This document shows, piece after piece, positions 61,159 to 64,000 of a stretch of 64,000 nucleotides of DNA; the stretch's first letter is position 1; each line of letters begins with the position of its first letter. Source of the stretch: Hibiscus mutabilis (lineage: Eukaryota; Streptophyta; Magnoliopsida; Malvales; Malvaceae); NCBI GenBank assembly GCA_019671005.1, contig JAGYYJ010001183.1:1-64000 (forward strand), written 5' to 3'. Made by a program: the position numbers and the translations under genes. Under the pieces are notes generated by a model. The model was not told where the DNA came from and did no database searches. It was given only the letters and a program-made list of their open reading frames with translations.

Positions 61159-61775
61159 AGAGTTGAATGATGGGGGCGGTGCATTTCACGGTCACCATAT
61201 GACTGATGGCCGGAGTTTTACCGAGAGCTGCAGAAGTTAGAAAAAAAACAGGGGATGACGGGAACGGGAGAAGGAAGAGACAGAGAAGATAGAACGGCGC
61301 ATTTAGTTTTTAGGGTTATTAAAAGAATATTTATATTCATATAAAGGATAAAATGTGGGAATGACACCCCAAGTTTCAGAAAGTATTGATTTGGCTAAAT
61401 AGTTTTATTTTGATTTTGATTTGGTCCTTAAGGCACATTTTTAGGTTAATTCGGAGTTTTACAGTTTCGTTTTTTGAATCAAGTCCTTAAAGTATCTAAT
61501 TAATTCAATCAATCACTTATATTTTCTATTTAATTGAATTTAGTTCTTCAAATATTTAATTTATTTTAATTAAGTGTTGGAAAACACTTTAAATATCATT
61601 AAAAGTAATTTTTTATAATTATAATTGTAATTATTATGTTTTTACATAAATTGTGCGAATTTAAAAAATCACGACCGTGACGCCCGCAGTGACCGCAATA
61701 GCCTCCGTTATGTCCGAAAACGCGATAACCGCGACGCTACCGAAAACGCGACCTCGACCGAGATTTAAATCTCTG
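60889..61775. mobile_element. hAT-like element with GC-rich core
   Basis: The left end CGGGGTTTTATAGCGC and the right end CAGAGATTTAAATCTC (reverse strand) are imperfect terminal repeats, flanked by a perfect 8-base duplication ATTCGAAT (60881-60888 and 61776-61783), the size used by hAT elements. Subterminal parts are rich in 'cggtcga' and 'ccgcga' words, as in the small element in PsbX. The core (about 61020-61320) is far richer in G and C than its surroundings and looks like the 5' end of a gene. Confidence 0.75.
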
Positions 61776-61783
61776 ATTCGAAT

Positions 61784-64000
61784 ATACGCATAATTTATCA
61801 ACTACCAGATGGACTAGTTGTACGAGATACTTGATCCCTTAAGCAAAGTCAGGAGTTTGAATTATAGCGTCAAGGATGGACCGCACACCTGGAAATCTCA
61901 AATTCTCATATAGTTGACGTATGTATTTTCTATTGATGATCTAATTTTACACTCTACAAAATTTCTAATATTTTGGCACCTCGACATAAAATTATACATT
62001 CGTTCCTGTTTGACGTTATAAATGACGAAAAATGAGTTGGAATGGTCGTCTCCATAATAAATCTATACAATATTTGATCTGAATTAATTAATTAATAGAT
62101 CGAATACCGATAGATATAAAAAAATGTTATTTGACTTGTGGATTTTTTTAGAAGAAAAAATAAAGATTCTTTTTTGAATAGAGAAATAATAACGATTCTA
62201 AGACGTGAAGAATAATTTTCTTTTAAGTTTTACAGTGCTTCCAAGATACATCAAGGTCATAAACCTCATAATACAAAGCAGATGTTCCAGTATTACAGAG
62301 ACAGTCAGAGGTGAAGTCGGAAAATTTATAAAGAATATCAAAAATAAATTTATAAATTTTAGGTGACTAAAACTAAACAAATTTTATGCTAAAGGCTCAA
62401 ACTTAATTAAAAACAATATGTTTCTTAGACACAAATTACATTATTTCCATTACAAATTTAGCTAAAGTTATGTGTGATTACATAATGAACCCTTTTGAAA
62501 TAAACTCGGTTTATCAGTAAACTTTCTTTTTCTATAAGGGTACGAATTGTTATACAGAGTGAACTCGGAATCGGTGTCAATCGAAGATAGAGCACAATTT
62601 TTTGTCATTTCACTTAAGATTTCAGTATTCAATTTGAATTTGTCGGATTTTTTCGAAACCTGATGTTTTGAATGAAATACAGTAAATAGGGAAGGTCGCT
62701 CTCTATAATGAGTCTCTCGGTACCCTATTTGAACTTGTCTGATTTTTTAAAACTTTTTGTGGTACTATTTCTTGGTGGTGGTGATGATGGGTAGTTGTAT
62801 TTCTCATCTGCATTCATGATATATTAAATGATAAAAGTTTTGGATTTTGTGATGTGAAACTTGAATAATTTTCGGACGTGAATCTCATGCATGCGAAGAA
62901 CAAGGCCCGAAAAACAATCATCCTATTGGATCATTAGCAAAGTAATTACTGTACTAATTTGTGGGAGACAAAGAAATCAAGCAACTTGCTGCACATGGGG
63001 GATTGCTAACTTACCATGGAATAATCTCCACGCAAACACGACACGAGGGTTCATAACTAGGGGGTAATAATTAATGGAAGATCAACACTCTTGTAGTAAA
63101 AACTAAATAGAAGAGCGTTACACAGGCACAAAAGTAGGATAGAATATTAAGAAGAGTTAGATTGCCGAACTTCAAAGAAAATAGAACAGGGAGTTGTGAT
63201 AGAACTATGAGGGCAAGTTATTGCAAAAATTTTAGTGTCACATTTGATCGGGCCGGAGTTATGATTGAACTATGAGAGACAAGTTGTTTAACTTTGAAAC
63301 GAATGGCAACTTTTTTATAAGCATATGAGTCTCGTTAAAAACCCTCTCATACCAATCAATGTACAGAGTATATCAATCGATAGCGGAAGGGGAAAAAGAG
63401 TGTCCAACAAATTTTATTTCATTCATAGATCAAATATACTGCTAGTACAAATTAAAAAAACTCCTGGACGTAAACCAAACCAGCAAGTACAGTCTTAAAA
63501 ATACGAATGGGGTATTAAAATGGTTAAATCATAAAAATTAAGGGAGTTATAGTTTAATTTCACTAGTTTTAAAATTAAAGGCTCTTAAAAAGTAATTAAA
63601 CCAAAAAATAGAAGTTAAGACGTAATCTCGTTAATTTTAACAGACAGTCCTAAAAATATAATGGTTTGAGTCAATCTTCTCGCCGCGAGTGCTCTCACTA
63701 AGAGGTGTACAACTAGCCATAATCTGTACATTCTCATGAAGGTCCAAAATATTTTTTTCCCAAAATAGGTATGCTAAACATATATTTTTTTTTACCTTTA
63801 CACATTAAATTAATTTCTTAAGGAAGAAATTCACATCAATTTAAACTTGTTTCTGAAAAATTAGGATACAACTACTCCCCAGGGGCTGCATGCATCCGCC
63901 ATTGGAAGAAGCAATGACATATCTGTTAAAGGCATAAGGGGAGTCTGAGCCACCCAATTTTTTGTTTAATGGTAATTTCAATTCTTTTTGGTTTGAATTC
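61784..64000. other. AT-rich spacer to window end
   Basis: No gene, RNA gene or paired repeat was recognised. The short open frame at 62198-62380 is not credible as a gene. Confidence 0.5.

Overview
The window reads as nuclear DNA of a dicot plant. Genes are split by short GT-AG introns, the spacers are very AT-rich and full of transposon remnants, and the gene families are plant ones: LYAR-type zinc finger, plastid PsbX, an RDR-gamma type RNA polymerase, KDSD/SETH3 and a CHMP2-type ESCRT subunit. The repeat style (large gypsy-type solo LTR, foldback elements with 60-base units, hAT and Mutator-like elements) would fit Malvaceae such as cotton, but the species is a guess.

Five genes look intact. 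They are an L18a-like membrane protein (17520-18823, +), a LYAR-type nucleolar zinc-finger protein (19826-24168, -), arabinose-5-phosphate isomerase KDSD (25100-26835, -), the ESCRT-III subunit VPS2.1/CHMP2 (31451-34359, +) and a single-exon F-box protein (37161-38306, -). I resolved their exons base by base, and reading frames stay open across every splice junction.

At least as many loci are decayed. They are the 3' end of a serine/arginine-rich nuclear protein gene (3745-5922), a CFIm25 Nudix gene (7833-9476), the middle of an RDR-gamma gene carrying the DFDGD catalytic motif (28201-30305), PsbX (41341-41864), a second F-box copy (44527-45638) and ribosomal protein S3 (52620-55763). Most keep their introns, so they are old duplicated loci rather than processed retrocopies. 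PsbX, whose break is an insertion rather than an intron, does not inform on this. The pairs VPS2.1/PsbX and SRRM-like/CFIm25 are also close together in Arabidopsis (from memory At2g06530/At2g06520 and At4g29790/At4g29820). This suggests gene loss after an ancient polyploidy.

Mobile DNA explains much of the rest. A 2.3-kb solo LTR with a perfect GATAA target duplication sits in a LYAR intron. A Mutator-like element with a perfect 9-bp target duplication carries four exons of a UDP-glucuronate decarboxylase gene, and an empty relative lies 2.2 kb away on the other side of the F-box pseudogene. A hAT element splits the S3 pseudogene. Another hAT-like element with an 8-bp duplication carries GC-rich, gene-like DNA. 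There is also a decayed LINE, a copia-type LTR, and three copies of a foldback element made of inverted arrays of 60-base units. The most interesting items are the gene-carrying elements and the foldback family. I saw no prokaryote-type system, CRISPR array or rRNA.
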